From DASSUW01 sp963759375 (GTDB lineage Bacteria; Actinomycetota; Thermoleophilia; Solirubrobacterales; Solirubrobacteraceae), in the NCBI GenBank assembly GCA_963759375.1, contig CAVWYY010000008.1, positions 1 through 64,000 on the forward strand: DNA of 64,000 nucleotides, written 5' to 3'. Position numbers and translations under genes: made by a program. The notes beneath the pieces were generated by a model. That model did no database searches and was not told the origin of the DNA. It was given only the letters and a program-made list of their open reading frames with translations. Positions 32,542 through 42,099 of this stretch are shown here, piece after piece (the first letter of the stretch is position 1; each line of letters opens with the position of its first letter).

Positions 32542-34354
32542 GCGGGACCACGCCGATGATGCGGGCGCCGCGGCCCGGGCCCGCGTCGATCGTCAGCCGG
32601 CCGCCGACCGCCTCGACGCGGTCGCGCATGTTGCGCAGCCCGCCGTTGTGGTTGCCGTTGGGCACCATGAACCCCGGCCCGTTGTCGCGGACCTCGAAGA
32701 CGAGGTCGTCGTCCTGGCGGAGCGTCACCCATACCCCGGTCGCCCCATCCGCGTGCTTCGTCGCGTTCTGCACCGCCTCCAGGCACGTGAAGTAGACCGC
32801 CGTCTCCACCTCCGGCGGCTGGCGGCTGACCGCATGGGTCACGAGGTGCGCCGGCAGCGGGCACTGCGCCGCGACGCTGCGCAGGGCATCTACCAACCCA
32901 CGGTCGCTCAGCAGCGAGGGATAGACGCCGTGCGCGAGCGAGCGGAGCTCCTCCAGCGTGCGATCGATCTCGTCGCCCAGCGCGTGCATGGCCACCGCCC
33001 CCGCCGCGGGGTCGGTCCTCGTCAGCTCCTCCGCGAGCGTGAGCCGGATGCGCAGGCCGATCAGACTCTGCTGGGCGCCATCGTGCAGGTCGCGCTCGAT
33101 CCGCGACCGCTCGAGGTCGGCAGCACGAGCGATCCGCTTGCGCGAGTCCTCGAGCGCGTTGAGCGAGCTGGCGAGCTCCTGCGTGATCCGCTCGTTGCGC
33201 ACGGTGACCAGCACGAGCGCCCGCACGGGCTCCCGGAGCTCGTCGTCCTCCCACAGCGCGGCGTCGTGCACGAGCGCCGCGACCGGGCCGGCCCGATCCG
33301 CGATCGGCGTGATCGCGCGCCCGGCCTGTGACGGACGCGCCACGACGCGGCCTGAGGAGTCGCGCCAGCGCCCGGGCACGCCGTCGGGCACGAGCACCTC
33401 GAGCGTCGGGTCGTCGAGCGCGGTCGCCAGCCGCGCGCGGAGCTGCCGTGCGTCGAGCGGCCGGCTCAGCGCGACGCTCAGGCGAGCGAGCATCTCGCCG
33501 GTGACCGCGCGGCGCCGCAGCAGCCCGATCATGAACGCCAGCGTGACACCGGGCACGGTGAGGCTCCAGATGCCGCCGAGCGTCTCGATCGTCTCCGCGT
33601 TCGCGGAGGTCCGCCGCGCGACGAAGAAGGCGACCAGCGTGGCTGTCGAGACGGCGCTTGCGAGCAGTACGGGTGCGATCACGCGTCGCCGCATCGGCGT
33701 CGCCGCGTACGTGCGCCACGCGAGCCGCGCGGTGACGCCGATCAGCAGCGCCGCGCCGATCAGCTCGCGCAGCGGCCCGACGACGTCCTGCATGATCGCG
33801 GGCTCGGCGTCGAGCACGAAGAAGGCGTTCGGCGGGCAACCGAGATCGCAGGTCGCCCACGGCGTGAACCGCGGGTACGCGTCCACGAACAGCGACGACC
33901 CGATGTACAGCACGACGATCACGGCGGTGACGCCGCCGAACAGGTTCCGGTCGACCCCGCGTGTGAGCCGCCCGGTGGGGAACGCGAGCATCAGGTAGAC
34001 CAGCACGGGGAAGATCAGCCAGGAGGCCACGCGCCCGACGCTGTACGCGAGGCTGTCAGGCGACTCTGCCAGGGCGCTGAGCGACCAGACGACACCGGCC
34101 CCGATCAGCATCAGGCTGAACCGCCGATCGCCTCCGGAGTGCAGCGTCGCGAAGCCCGCCGCCAACGGGACGCCGACGATCAGCGCCTCCAGCAGGCCGC
34201 GCTCGCCGCGCTCCTCGATCGGCGCGTGCGCGACGACGAGCGCCACCGCGCAGGCACACAGCGCAGCGGCAGCCAGGACGGCGATTGCCGCCAAACCCGA
34301 GCGTTGGGGCCGACTGTGCGGCCCGTGAGGCTGTTGAGCGGTTTGAGCGGCCAT
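32534..34354 (-). CDS. Membrane sensor histidine kinase, NarL/HisKA_3 type
   Basis: About 606 residues: some eight hydrophobic helices in the first 290 residues, then a GAF-like or linker region, the HisKA_3 dimerisation helix with the phosphorylated His in IERDLHDGAQQSLIGLRIRL (about residue 423), and a HATPase_c domain with NATKHADGATGVWV and DNGPGFMVPNGNHNGGLRNMRDRVEAVGG. It should phosphorylate the divergently encoded response regulator, whose start is 90 bp away. The N-terminal sensor is membrane embedded, with a cysteine pair (ATCDLGCPP) in an outside loop. Signal unknown. An upstream in-frame GTG at 34369 is an alternative start. Confidence 0.85.
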   Translation of the reverse strand: MAAQTAQQPHGPHSRPQRSGLAAIAVLAAAALCACAVALVVAHAPIEERGERGLLEALIVGVPLAAGFATLHSGGDRRFSLMLIGAGVVWSLSALAESPDSLAYSVGRVASWLIFPVLVYLMLAFPTGRLTRGVDRNLFGGVTAVIVVLYIGSSLFVDAYPRFTPWATCDLGCPPNAFFVLDAEPAIMQDVVGPLRELIGAALLIGVTARLAWRTYAATPMRRRVIAPVLLASAVSTATLVAFFVARRTSANAETIETLGGIWSLTVPGVTLAFMIGLLRRRAVTGEMLARLSVALSRPLDARQLRARLATALDDPTLEVLVPDGVPGRWRDSSGRVVARPSQAGRAITPIADRAGPVAALVHDAALWEDDELREPVRALVLVTVRNERITQELASSLNALEDSRKRIARAADLERSRIERDLHDGAQQSLIGLRIRLTLAEELTRTDPAAGAVAMHALGDEIDRTLEELRSLAHGVYPSLLSDRGLVDALRSVAAQCPLPAHLVTHAVSRQPPEVETAVYFTCLEAVQNATKHADGATGVWVTLRQDDDLVFEVRDNGPGFMVPNGNHNGGLRNMRDRVEAVGGRLTIDAGPGRGARIIGVVPLS

Positions 34355-34444
34355 CGGCGCACCCGCCACGTGACCCAGCGCGCGAAGCGTGGCATGAACT
34401 CGCTCGCCGATGCAAGGCCCTCACTGCCCGCTAGGGTTGGCGCC

Positions 34445-35122
34445 ATGCAGATCCGGGTCGCGCTGGGCGATGACAACCTGATCGTCCGCGAGGGCGTCCG
34501 GCAGCTGCTCTCCGGCGACCCGGCGCTGGACGTTGTAGCCAGCGTCGGTGACTTGCCGGCGCTGCGAGCGGTGTGCGACATCGAGCGGCCCGACGTTGTC
34601 ATCACCGACATCCGGATGCCGCCGACGCACACCGATGACGGCATCAGGCTCGCCACCGAGCTGCGCGACAGCCAGCCGGAGATCGGCGTTGTGGTGCTCA
34701 GCCAGTACTCCGACCCGATATACGCCCTCGCGTTGCTCGATCGGGGCTCCGACCGCCGTGCCTACCTGCTCAAGGAGCGCGTGCACAACCGCGCCGAGCT
34801 GACGGCGGCGATCCACGCGGTGGCGTCCGGCGGCTCGATGATCGACCCGAAGATCGTCGAGCAGCTCGTGCACGCGCGCGGGCGCATGGAGCACTCCCCG
34901 CTCAACGACCTCACCACGCGCGAGCGCGAGGTGCTGAGCGAGATCGCGCAGGGGAAGAACAACACCGCGATCGCCGAATCGCTGTTCCTCACCAAGCGCG
35001 CAGTCGAGAAGCACATCAATGCGATTTTCCTCAAGCTCGGCCTGGCCGACGCGCACGATGTCAGCAAGCGCGTCAAGGCCACGCTTATGCTTCTCGCGGA
35101 GACCGGCCTCACGCGCCAGTAG
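34445..35122 (+). CDS. NarL/LuxR-family response regulator
   Basis: The 225-residue protein has a receiver domain with the acidic pair Asp9-Asp10, the phosphoacceptor Asp55 in DVVITDIRMPP, and the switch lysine in AYLLKERV. A LuxR-type DNA-binding domain follows (about residues 155-215: LTTREREVLSEIAQGKNNTAIAE, RAVEKHINAIFLKLGL). It is the cognate partner of the divergent histidine kinase. The 90-bp shared upstream region probably holds both promoters and possible autoregulatory sites. Confidence 0.9.
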   Translation: MQIRVALGDDNLIVREGVRQLLSGDPALDVVASVGDLPALRAVCDIERPDVVITDIRMPPTHTDDGIRLATELRDSQPEIGVVVLSQYSDPIYALALLDRGSDRRAYLLKERVHNRAELTAAIHAVASGGSMIDPKIVEQLVHARGRMEHSPLNDLTTREREVLSEIAQGKNNTAIAESLFLTKRAVEKHINAIFLKLGLADAHDVSKRVKATLMLLAETGLTRQ

Positions 35123-35214
35123 CGCCCGCACCACACGACGGAGGGATGCGCGCGCCCTTGGCGAAGTCAACCTGCCGCTGGAGGCTCCGGTAAACACCTC
35201 TCGAAGGAGCGTTC

Positions 35215-35613
35215 GTGTTCGCAGCCGACTACCCATTCATCGACGTCTTCTGGTCGATGCTGATCTTCTTCTTCTGGGTGATCTGGATCTGGATCCTGAT
35301 CACCGTCTTCATCGACCTGTTCCGCCGGCATGACATCAGCGGCTGGGCCAAGGCCGCCTGGATGGTCTTCGTGATCGTGCTGCCGTACCTGGGCGTGTTC
35401 ATCTACATCATCACCCAGGGCCGGGGCATGACCGAGCGCCGGACCGCCGAGGTGCAGGCCTCGAACGCCGCGATGGAGGACCGCATCCGCGAGGTGGCCG
35501 CAGCCCCTCCGTCCTCGCCGGCCGAGCAGATCGAGCGCGCAAAGAGCCTGCTCGACAGCGGCGCGATCGACCAGGCCGAGTTCGACCGGCTGAAGGCCAA
35601 GGCGCTCGCCTGA
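35215..35613 (+). CDS. PLDc_N/SHOCT-domain membrane protein
   Basis: A GTG start with AAGGAG upstream gives 132 residues. Two membrane helices (FWSMLIFFFWVIWIWILITVF; WMVFVIVLPYLGVFIYIIT) with FRRHDISGWAKAAW between them form the PLDc_N-type module. The C-terminus is a SHOCT domain (EQIERAKSLLDSGAIDQAEF, LKAKAL), a short oligomerisation or targeting helix pair. Such proteins are widespread in actinobacteria and of unknown function. It stops three bases before the end of the convergent MFS gene. Confidence 0.75.
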   Translation: MFAADYPFIDVFWSMLIFFFWVIWIWILITVFIDLFRRHDISGWAKAAWMVFVIVLPYLGVFIYIITQGRGMTERRTAEVQASNAAMEDRIREVAAAPPSSPAEQIERAKSLLDSGAIDQAEFDRLKAKALA

Positions 35614-35616
35614 GCG

Positions 35617-37197
35617 TCACCCGAACGCAGCGACCTCGCCGGACCCCGCGGGCACGGGGTCCGGCAGGCGCATCATGCGGAAGGCGTTGAAGAGGCCGGC
35701 GAGCGCCGCCAGCAGCGGCACGAGCAGCGCGACCTGGAGCGCCAGCGGCCGGGCGTCGGTGTTGATTCGGATGATCTCGTCGCGGATCGCCGGCGGCTGA
35801 TCGGCGAGCAGCTCCGCGAGCGCGGTGTTGCTCATCACCTGAGCGTCGTCCTCGAGCACGTCGGCGACCTGCTGCTTCTCGGCGGGCGGCAGCACCTTGC
35901 TCGCGTCCGACGTCTCCGTGAACGCGATCGAGAGCGTCGCCAGCATGATCGCGCCGGCGAATGCGAGCCCGAATGACAGCCCGAACGAGCCGCCCGCCGA
36001 GTTCACGCCCGCGGCCTCGCTCGAGCGCTCCTCCGAGATGGGCGAAAGCGTGTAGTTGTTGAGCTGGGACACCAGCAGCCCGAGCCCGCAGCCGGCGATC
36101 AGGAGCGGGATCGCCAGCGCCCAGCCGGAGTCCGCGCGGGGGACGATCGGGAGCAGCACGGCCGTACCCAGCGCGACGAGCGCGAACCCGGCGCGGACGA
36201 GGCTCGCCGGGCGCCGCCCACCACCCTTCCTCCCGGCGAGCAGTGCGACGCCGAACATGCTCAGCGACAGCGGGGCCAGCGACAGGCCGGCCTGCATCGC
36301 GTCGTACTCGAGCACCATCTGCAGGAAGATCGGCAGCGCGATGATCAGGCCGCCGAGGGCGATCTGCTGCGTCGTCTGCTGTGTGACGCCGAGACGGAAG
36401 TACGGCGAGTCGAACAGCCCGATGTCGAGCAGCGCCGGCTTGCCCTCGCGCTTGCGCCGCCGGAGCCAGTAGACGAGCGAGCCGAGGGCGAACGCGCCGA
36501 GCGCGAGCAGCGCACCCACCGACTCGCCGCCCTCCTGCCACACGAGGATGCCGAGCACGACGCCGCCCATCCCCACGACGGAGAGGAGCGCACCGACCGG
36601 GTCGACGCGGCGCGGGCCCGTGTACGGGACGTCACGGACGAGCTTGATGCCCGACAGCACGATGGCGATGATCACGACCTCGCCCAGAAACGCGATGCGC
36701 CACGACAGGTACGTGGTGATGAAGCCGCCGATGAGCGGGCCGACCGCGGTGGCGATCGCGGCCGACGCCCCCACGAGCGCGTACACCTTCGTGCGCGTCT
36801 CGCCCTCGAAGTTGCCGTGGATGAGCGACTGCATCGCCGGCAGCAACAGCGACGCGCCGATCCCGCCGATGATCGCCCAGAAGACGATGATCGCCGTGAG
36901 GTCCTGGGCCACCGTCATCGCCAGGCCGCCGATTGCGTAGCCGAGCAGCCCGAGCACGTACGCGCGCTTACGGCCGAACAGGTCGCCGACCTTGCTGCCG
37001 ATGAGGATGAACGCGGCGGACACCAGCGCCTCGAGCGCGATCGCCGACTGCACGCCGCTGACGGTCGTATCGAGATCCCGAACCACTGCCGAGATCGACA
37101 CGTTCATGAGCGACGTGTCGACGACGAGCACGAACATCGCCATCGCGAGCAGGAGCGCGAGGCGCTGCGTCGCTACCGGGCGATCAGTCGCCGCCAC
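35617..37197 (-). CDS. MFS transporter, DHA2-like (drug/proton antiporter type)
   Basis: About 526 residues with 14 hydrophobic helices. Typical elements are VVDTSLMNVSISAVVRDLD in helix 1, GSKVGDLFGRKRAYVLG (the MFS loop 2-3 motif) and ASAAIATAVGPLIGGFITTYLSWR (motif C). These suggest export of hydrophobic or cationic compounds. The GTG at 37197 has GAGG six bases upstream; an ATG at 37239 is possible but would overlap the PPK2 gene by 56 bp. It is the last gene of an operon with the P-type ATPase and PPK2. A soluble loop near the C-terminus (about residues 430-490) is longer than usual. Confidence 0.8.
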   Translation of the reverse strand: MAATDRPVATQRLALLLAMAMFVLVVDTSLMNVSISAVVRDLDTTVSGVQSAIALEALVSAAFILIGSKVGDLFGRKRAYVLGLLGYAIGGLAMTVAQDLTAIIVFWAIIGGIGASLLLPAMQSLIHGNFEGETRTKVYALVGASAAIATAVGPLIGGFITTYLSWRIAFLGEVVIIAIVLSGIKLVRDVPYTGPRRVDPVGALLSVVGMGGVVLGILVWQEGGESVGALLALGAFALGSLVYWLRRRKREGKPALLDIGLFDSPYFRLGVTQQTTQQIALGGLIIALPIFLQMVLEYDAMQAGLSLAPLSLSMFGVALLAGRKGGGRRPASLVRAGFALVALGTAVLLPIVPRADSGWALAIPLLIAGCGLGLLVSQLNNYTLSPISEERSSEAAGVNSAGGSFGLSFGLAFAGAIMLATLSIAFTETSDASKVLPPAEKQQVADVLEDDAQVMSNTALAELLADQPPAIRDEIIRINTDARPLALQVALLVPLLAALAGLFNAFRMMRLPDPVPAGSGEVAAFG

Positions 37198-38089
37198 TCT
37201 CGGCCTCAAGCCGGCGGCGCGCCTCGAGGTTGGCCGCATGCTCGGCGGCCGTGACCTCGGGCCAGCTCAGGTCCAGCGAACTGAGCGTCTCGGCGAGCAC
37301 GAGCGCGACGAGCGCTTGGGTGAGCCGCTTGGAGTCGGCCGGGATCACGTACCACGGGGCCCACAGGGTCGAAGTGGCGGTGATCGCCGCCTCGAACGCG
37401 GCCATGTGGTCGTCCCAGCGCTCGCGCTCGTCGACGTCGGCAGCGTTGAACTTCCACTCCTTGCCGGGCGTGTCGAGCCGGGCGAGGAAGCGTTCCTTCT
37501 GCACCGCCTTGGAGACGTGGAGGAAGAGCTTGACGATCTTCGTCCCGTTGCGGGCGAGATGGCGCTCGAAGCCGTTGATGTCCTCGTAGCGCTCCTGCCA
37601 GAAGCGTTCGTCATACACGCTGGCCGGGAGCCGCTGCGCCGTGAGCCACTCGGGATGCACCCGCAGTGCCACGACCTCCTCGTAGTGCGAGCGGTTGAAG
37701 ATGCCGATACGGCCGCGCTCGGGCAGCGCCTTCGCGGCGCGCCAGAGGAAGTCGTGGTCGAGCTCCTCGGCTGACGGCTTCTTGAAGCCGAAGACCTGCA
37801 CGCCCTGCGGGTTCACTCCCGACATCACGTGCTCGATCGCCGAGTCCTTGCCCGCCGCGTCCATCGCCTGCAGGACCACGAGCACGGCGTAGCGGTCGCT
37901 TGCCCACAGGAGCTCCTGCGCCTCCTTGAGCTCCTCGACCCCGCGCGCCAGCGCCGCCTTGGCCCGCTGATCGAGCGTCTCGTGCGCGAGGTCCTCGAAG
38001 TCGGGGCCGCCCGGGTCCCGGCTGGCGATCCCGGCCGGTTCACCCGGCGTGACGACCAGCTGTTCGAGAAGCCGGCCCCGGTCGCTCAC
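37184..38089 (-). CDS. Polyphosphate kinase 2 (PPK2) family protein
   Basis: The GTG start overlaps the ATPase stop (GTGA). The 301-residue protein has a P-loop kinase fold: Walker A in LQAMDAAGKDSAIEHVMSG, Walker B and lid elements FNRSHYEEVVALRVHPEWL and KLFLHVSKAVQKERFLARLD, and WKFNAADVDERERWDDHMAAFE. PPK2 enzymes move phosphate from polyphosphate to ADP, GDP or AMP. Length fits single-domain class I or class III enzymes, which the sequence alone does not separate for me. Placement directly after an ATP-driven cation pump suggests local ATP regeneration or stress use, which is inference. Confidence 0.85.
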   Translation of the reverse strand: MSDRGRLLEQLVVTPGEPAGIASRDPGGPDFEDLAHETLDQRAKAALARGVEELKEAQELLWASDRYAVLVVLQAMDAAGKDSAIEHVMSGVNPQGVQVFGFKKPSAEELDHDFLWRAAKALPERGRIGIFNRSHYEEVVALRVHPEWLTAQRLPASVYDERFWQERYEDINGFERHLARNGTKIVKLFLHVSKAVQKERFLARLDTPGKEWKFNAADVDERERWDDHMAAFEAAITATSTLWAPWYVIPADSKRLTQALVALVLAETLSSLDLSWPEVTAAEHAANLEARRRLEAESGGD

Positions 38090-40788
38090 GCCGCCTCCCG
38101 CCGCAGCAGGAACTTGCGGATCTCCGAGGCGACGACGATGGTCAGGCCCGCGCCGATGCAGATCAGCCACTGGTTGCCGGTCAACTCGACCGTGTCCAGG
38201 ATCCTCTGGAAGAACCGCAGCTCGGTGGCGAACACGATCGCCGCGACCGACATCAGCGTCGTGACGAGGAAACGACGGTCGTTGAACGTGTCGAGGCTGA
38301 AGACCGAGCGCAGCTCGTCGCGCGCCGTGAACGAGAAGACGAGGTTGGCGATGCCGAACGTCGTGAGACCCATCGTGCGCGCCAGGACCTCGCCCTCCTC
38401 GTGCTCGGCGCCTGCGACCACCGCCAGCGTGGCGGCGGCCATGACGAGCCCGGCGACGACGAACCAGCGGGTGTCGGCGCGCGTGAGGATCGGCTGTCCG
38501 GGCGTGCGTGGCCGGCGCTCCATGAGCCCGGCGCTGGGCGCACCGTAGCCGAGACCGATCGACTGGAACACCTGCGTGGTGAAGTTCACCCACAGCGTCT
38601 GCAGAGGGAGGAACGGGATCCCGGATGCGACGTTCAGGACGCTGGCGCCGACGAACGTCACGATCAGGCCGGCGAGCACGCCCATCTGGAAGCGGATGTA
38701 CTTGACGAGGTTGTCGTAGAGCCCACGCCCGAGCTCGACCGCCTTGACGATCGTCGCGAAGTTGTCGTCGGTGAGGATCATCGCCGCGGCCTCCTTGGAG
38801 ACCTCGGTGCCGGTGATGCCCATCGCGATCCCGATGTCGGCCTGCTTGAGCGCCGGCGCGTCGTTGACGCCGTCGCCGGTCATGCCCACGACGTGGCCCT
38901 TGCGCTTGAGGATGTCGACGAGGCGGACCTTCTGCTCGGGCGTCACGCGGGCGATGACGCCGATCTCGTCGATCTCGCGGTCGGCCTCCTCGTCGCTGAG
39001 GTCGGCGAACTGGGCGCCCGTGATCGCCCGGCCCTCGATGCCGAGCTCGCGCGCGATCGCCTCGGCGGTGACCGCGTGGTCGCCGGTGATCATCCGGATC
39101 TGGATGCCGGCGCTGTGCGCGGTCGCGATCGCGGCCTTGGCGGCCGGTCGCGGCGGGTCGACGATCCCGACCAGCGCGAGCAGCGTGAGATCGTCCATCA
39201 GCGCCAGCAGGTCGCCGCCGCCGTCGAAGCGCGCGGCGGGGAAGTCCCTGCGCGCGGTGGCCATCACCCGCAGCCCCTGCTTGGCGAGCCGCTCGTTCTC
39301 ATCGAGGTACCGCTTGCGGAAGTCCTCGTCGACCCGCGCCGAGGCCAGCGTGGGGTCGAGATGGGAGCCGGCGCGGGCGAGCAGCTGGTCGGGCGCGCCC
39401 TTGACGTAGCAGCGCACGACATCCGCGCCCGCCTCGTCGGTCATCTGGTGGAATGTCGCCATCAGCTTGTAGGCGGTGTCGAACGGGAGCTCGGCGACGC
39501 GCGGGTAGCGCTCGCGTGTCGTCACGATGTCCACGCCGCCCTTCTCCGCCAGCACGACCAGCGCGCCCTCCGTCGGGTCCCCGATCATCTCGCCGGTCGG
39601 CGTCAGGACGGCGTCGCAGGCGAGCGCGAGCGGGAACATGAACGGCTCGAGCGGGACCTCCGGCTCGCCCGCCACGTGCTTGACCTGCCCGTCCGTCGAG
39701 TAGCCGCTGCCGGACACCGTGTAGCGGCGCCCGGGAAGGGTCAGCTCGACCGCGGTCATCTGGTTGAGCGTCAGCGTGCCGGTCTTGTCCGAGCAGATCG
39801 CCGACGTTGCGCCCAGCGTCTCGGTCGACCGCAGGCGCTTGACGATCGCGTTGGCGTCGGCCAGCAGGCGCGTGCCGCGCGAGAGGATCGTGGTCACCAC
39901 CGCGGGCAGGCCGGTCGGGATCGCGGCGATCGCGAACGCCACCGCGACGGTGAACACCTCGGTGAAGGTCTGCCCGCGCGCCATGTTGATCACGATCGAT
40001 GCGACCAGCGCGACACCGGCGATCGTCACGAGCTGCTTGGTGAGCTTCTCGAGCTGGACGGTCAGCGGCGACTTCGACTCGTCCTGCTGCTGCAGCATCC
40101 CCGAGATATGGCCCACCTCGGTCGCCATCCCGGTCGCCGTCACGACGAACTCGCCCGTCCCCCGCGTGACGTTCGTGTTCATGTACACCATGTCGGTGCG
40201 GTCGCCGAGCGCGGCATCGGGCGCCACCACGGACTCGACGCTCTTGCCGACCGGCAGGCTCTCCCCGGTCAGGGCGGCCTCCGCGACCTCCAGCGTGGCT
40301 GCCGCGAGCACGCGCCCGTCGGCGGGGACCACGTCGCCCGCCTCGATCTCGACGACGTCGCCAGGCACGAGCTGCTCGGCCGGCAGCAGGGTCAGCGCGC
40401 CGTCGCGACGGACGCGCGCCTTGACGATCATCATCTTCGCCAGCGCGGCCACCGCGGCCGCGGCCTTGCCCTCCTGGCTGAGCCCGAGCGCCGCGTTGAG
40501 CAGCGTCAGCAGCAGGATCACGATGCCCGTTCCCGCCTGCTTGACCGGGTAGATGGAGATGATCCCGGCGACCACCAGCACGATCTGCATGGGGTCCTGG
40601 TACTGGCGCAGGAAGGCGTGCCAGCGCGACTCGGTCTTCGCCTCAGCGAAGCGGTTCGGCCCGTAGTGGGCGAGCCGTTCGGCCGCCTCCGCGCCGGTCA
40701 GCCCGGTCTCGGGCTCGACGCGCAGCTCCTGGACTGCTCCCTCGCGCGTCAGAACATGCCAGGCCGTGGCTTCGGTGGTCGCAGCCAT
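38086..40788 (-). CDS. P-type cation-transporting ATPase (Ca2+/PMR1-like)
   Basis: The ATG at 40788 gives 900 residues; a TTG at 40824 is an alternative. The order is a cation-ATPase N-terminal domain (GLTGAEAAERLAHYGPNRF), the actuator TGES loop (AALTGESLPVGKS), the phosphorylation site SDKTGTLT (Asp at about 334), the nucleotide-binding KGAPDQLL, the hinge MTGDGVNDAPALK and C-terminal helices. Helix 4 reads AIPTGLPA where Ca2+ pumps have PEGLP, so one ion-ligating glutamate is missing and the transported ion is uncertain; H+, Ca2+ and other divalent ions are candidates. It heads an operon with PPK2 and an MFS transporter. Confidence 0.85.
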   Translation of the reverse strand: MAATTEATAWHVLTREGAVQELRVEPETGLTGAEAAERLAHYGPNRFAEAKTESRWHAFLRQYQDPMQIVLVVAGIISIYPVKQAGTGIVILLLTLLNAALGLSQEGKAAAAVAALAKMMIVKARVRRDGALTLLPAEQLVPGDVVEIEAGDVVPADGRVLAAATLEVAEAALTGESLPVGKSVESVVAPDAALGDRTDMVYMNTNVTRGTGEFVVTATGMATEVGHISGMLQQQDESKSPLTVQLEKLTKQLVTIAGVALVASIVINMARGQTFTEVFTVAVAFAIAAIPTGLPAVVTTILSRGTRLLADANAIVKRLRSTETLGATSAICSDKTGTLTLNQMTAVELTLPGRRYTVSGSGYSTDGQVKHVAGEPEVPLEPFMFPLALACDAVLTPTGEMIGDPTEGALVVLAEKGGVDIVTTRERYPRVAELPFDTAYKLMATFHQMTDEAGADVVRCYVKGAPDQLLARAGSHLDPTLASARVDEDFRKRYLDENERLAKQGLRVMATARRDFPAARFDGGGDLLALMDDLTLLALVGIVDPPRPAAKAAIATAHSAGIQIRMITGDHAVTAEAIARELGIEGRAITGAQFADLSDEEADREIDEIGVIARVTPEQKVRLVDILKRKGHVVGMTGDGVNDAPALKQADIGIAMGITGTEVSKEAAAMILTDDNFATIVKAVELGRGLYDNLVKYIRFQMGVLAGLIVTFVGASVLNVASGIPFLPLQTLWVNFTTQVFQSIGLGYGAPSAGLMERRPRTPGQPILTRADTRWFVVAGLVMAAATLAVVAGAEHEEGEVLARTMGLTTFGIANLVFSFTARDELRSVFSLDTFNDRRFLVTTLMSVAAIVFATELRFFQRILDTVELTGNQWLICIGAGLTIVVASEIRKFLLRREAA

Positions 40789-40863
40789 GGCGGGACGATC
40801 CCGCTTCCGCCGCTCCGCCGACAAGGATGCCCACGCCCGTTCGGCATGGGTGCGCGCACGCTC

Positions 40864-41283
40864 CTACGAGCAGTCGATCTTGGCGAACGTGCTCTCGTAG
40901 CTCGACGCGAGGCTCGCCAGCCCGCTCTTGATCTGCGTGGCCGCATCGGCGAGCGACGTCGACGACCCGACGTCGGCGGACACGCTCTTCACAGTGCCGG
41001 CGAACTGGTCGTTGGCGTCCTGCACCTCTTTGCGGCGATCCTCGGCAAGGTCCCCGCGCGCGTTGCGGATCTTGCCGAGGTCGTCCTGGATTGCCTGCAG
41101 GCTCGAGCGCACCTTGTCCCCGGTCGCGGTGGTCAGCGTGAGCCCCTTGAGGTCATCGACCTGGGTGGCGATGTCGTCCCTCGCCGAGCACACGTCGGCC
41201 ATCGCCTTCTCCTCCTTGGACTCGCCGCACGCCGCCAGCAGGAGCGTCGCCAGCACCAACCCGATCGCTGTCTTGGTGGCCAT
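40864..41283 (-). CDS. Small lipoprotein, unknown function
   Basis: The 139-residue precursor has a lipobox LLLAAC with Cys19 as the likely acylated residue, so it is anchored to the outer face of the membrane. The rest is helical with repeated polar heptads (DVCSARDDIATQVDDLKGL; LQAIQDDLGKIRNARGDL), suggesting a coiled coil. Two further cysteines (DVCSA and IDCS at the end) may form a disulfide. No family is recognised. It lies 75 bp upstream of the ATPase on the same strand. Confidence 0.7.
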   Translation of the reverse strand: MATKTAIGLVLATLLLAACGESKEEKAMADVCSARDDIATQVDDLKGLTLTTATGDKVRSSLQAIQDDLGKIRNARGDLAEDRRKEVQDANDQFAGTVKSVSADVGSSTSLADAATQIKSGLASLASSYESTFAKIDCS

Positions 41284-41336
41284 GCCGCGACCGTACCGCC
41301 GGCCGGAGCCATGCGCGATGGTGTGCGCACCCGAGA

Positions 41337-42071
41337 TCACAGGGGCATCGACTCGCCCGGCTGCAGCGTGCGCACCTCGGTGGATGGGGCGACCGCCGCC
41401 ACCGCGTCCGCGAAGGCGACGGCGTGCGTGTCCCCGATCGGGCGCAATGCGACCCGGCGCATCGTCCCCCAGTGGATCGGGACCACGACGGACGGGCGGA
41501 TGAGCGCCACGGCACGCGCGGCGCCGGCCGGGTCGAGATGCCCCTCCGGGACCCGCGGTCCCCAGCCGGAGATCGGTAGCAGCGCGACGTCGACCCGGCC
41601 CGCGAGCGACTCCATCTCGGGGTACAGGTCGGTGTCGCCCGCGAAGTAGATCCGCGGCGGGCCGTCGAGCAGGTAGCCGAGCGCGGGCAGCTGCCGGGAC
41701 AGCGGGTAGCGGCGCCCGTCGTGCTCCGCGTGCACCGCCTCGATCCCGAGCGCGCCGATCGTGCAGTGCTCGCCGGCGGTCAACTCGATCACCTCGGTGG
41801 CGCCCGCCTTGCGCAGGAGAGGCCCGAGGCCCTGCGGAGCGACCACCGGCCCGCGGTGTGCGAGCCGCTTGAGCGACGGCACGTCGAGGTGGTCGGCGTG
41901 GGCGTGCGAGATGAGGATCGCGTCGAGGTCGCGCAGGTCGTCGAGCCGCGGGACGGGCGCGTCGCGCAGGACGTATCCCACGCGGTCGCGCACCAGCGGA
42001 TCGGTGAGGATCCGCATCCCGTCGAGCTCGACGAGCACCGTCGAGTGGCCGACGTACTCGAGCCGCGCCAT
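41337..42071 (-). CDS. Metallo-beta-lactamase-fold hydrolase (UlaG-like)
   Basis: The 244-residue MBL-fold protein begins MARLEYVGHSTVLVELDG, typical of UlaG-like hydrolases. Metal ligands are HAHADHLDV, a later His in HAEHDGRRY, the bridging Asp in YFAGDTDLYPE, and a final histidine in VVPIHWGT. The family hydrolyses lactones or phosphoesters or acts as a small nuclease; the substrate is unknown. The stop is 53 bp upstream of the lipoprotein start on the same strand, and the start is 28 bp after the SHOCT protein. Confidence 0.8.
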   Translation of the reverse strand: MARLEYVGHSTVLVELDGMRILTDPLVRDRVGYVLRDAPVPRLDDLRDLDAILISHAHADHLDVPSLKRLAHRGPVVAPQGLGPLLRKAGATEVIELTAGEHCTIGALGIEAVHAEHDGRRYPLSRQLPALGYLLDGPPRIYFAGDTDLYPEMESLAGRVDVALLPISGWGPRVPEGHLDPAGAARAVALIRPSVVVPIHWGTMRRVALRPIGDTHAVAFADAVAAVAPSTEVRTLQPGESMPL

Positions 42072-42099
42072 GCGCGGGTTGTACGCCTCGAGCTGTCTC

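Noticed and set aside
38401..41649. A very long open frame (over 1000 codons) on the plus strand
   Set aside because: It runs antisense to the ATPase and lipoprotein genes, has no recognisable motif and a His/Arg/Asp-rich composition, as expected from the complementary frame of G+C-rich coding DNA.
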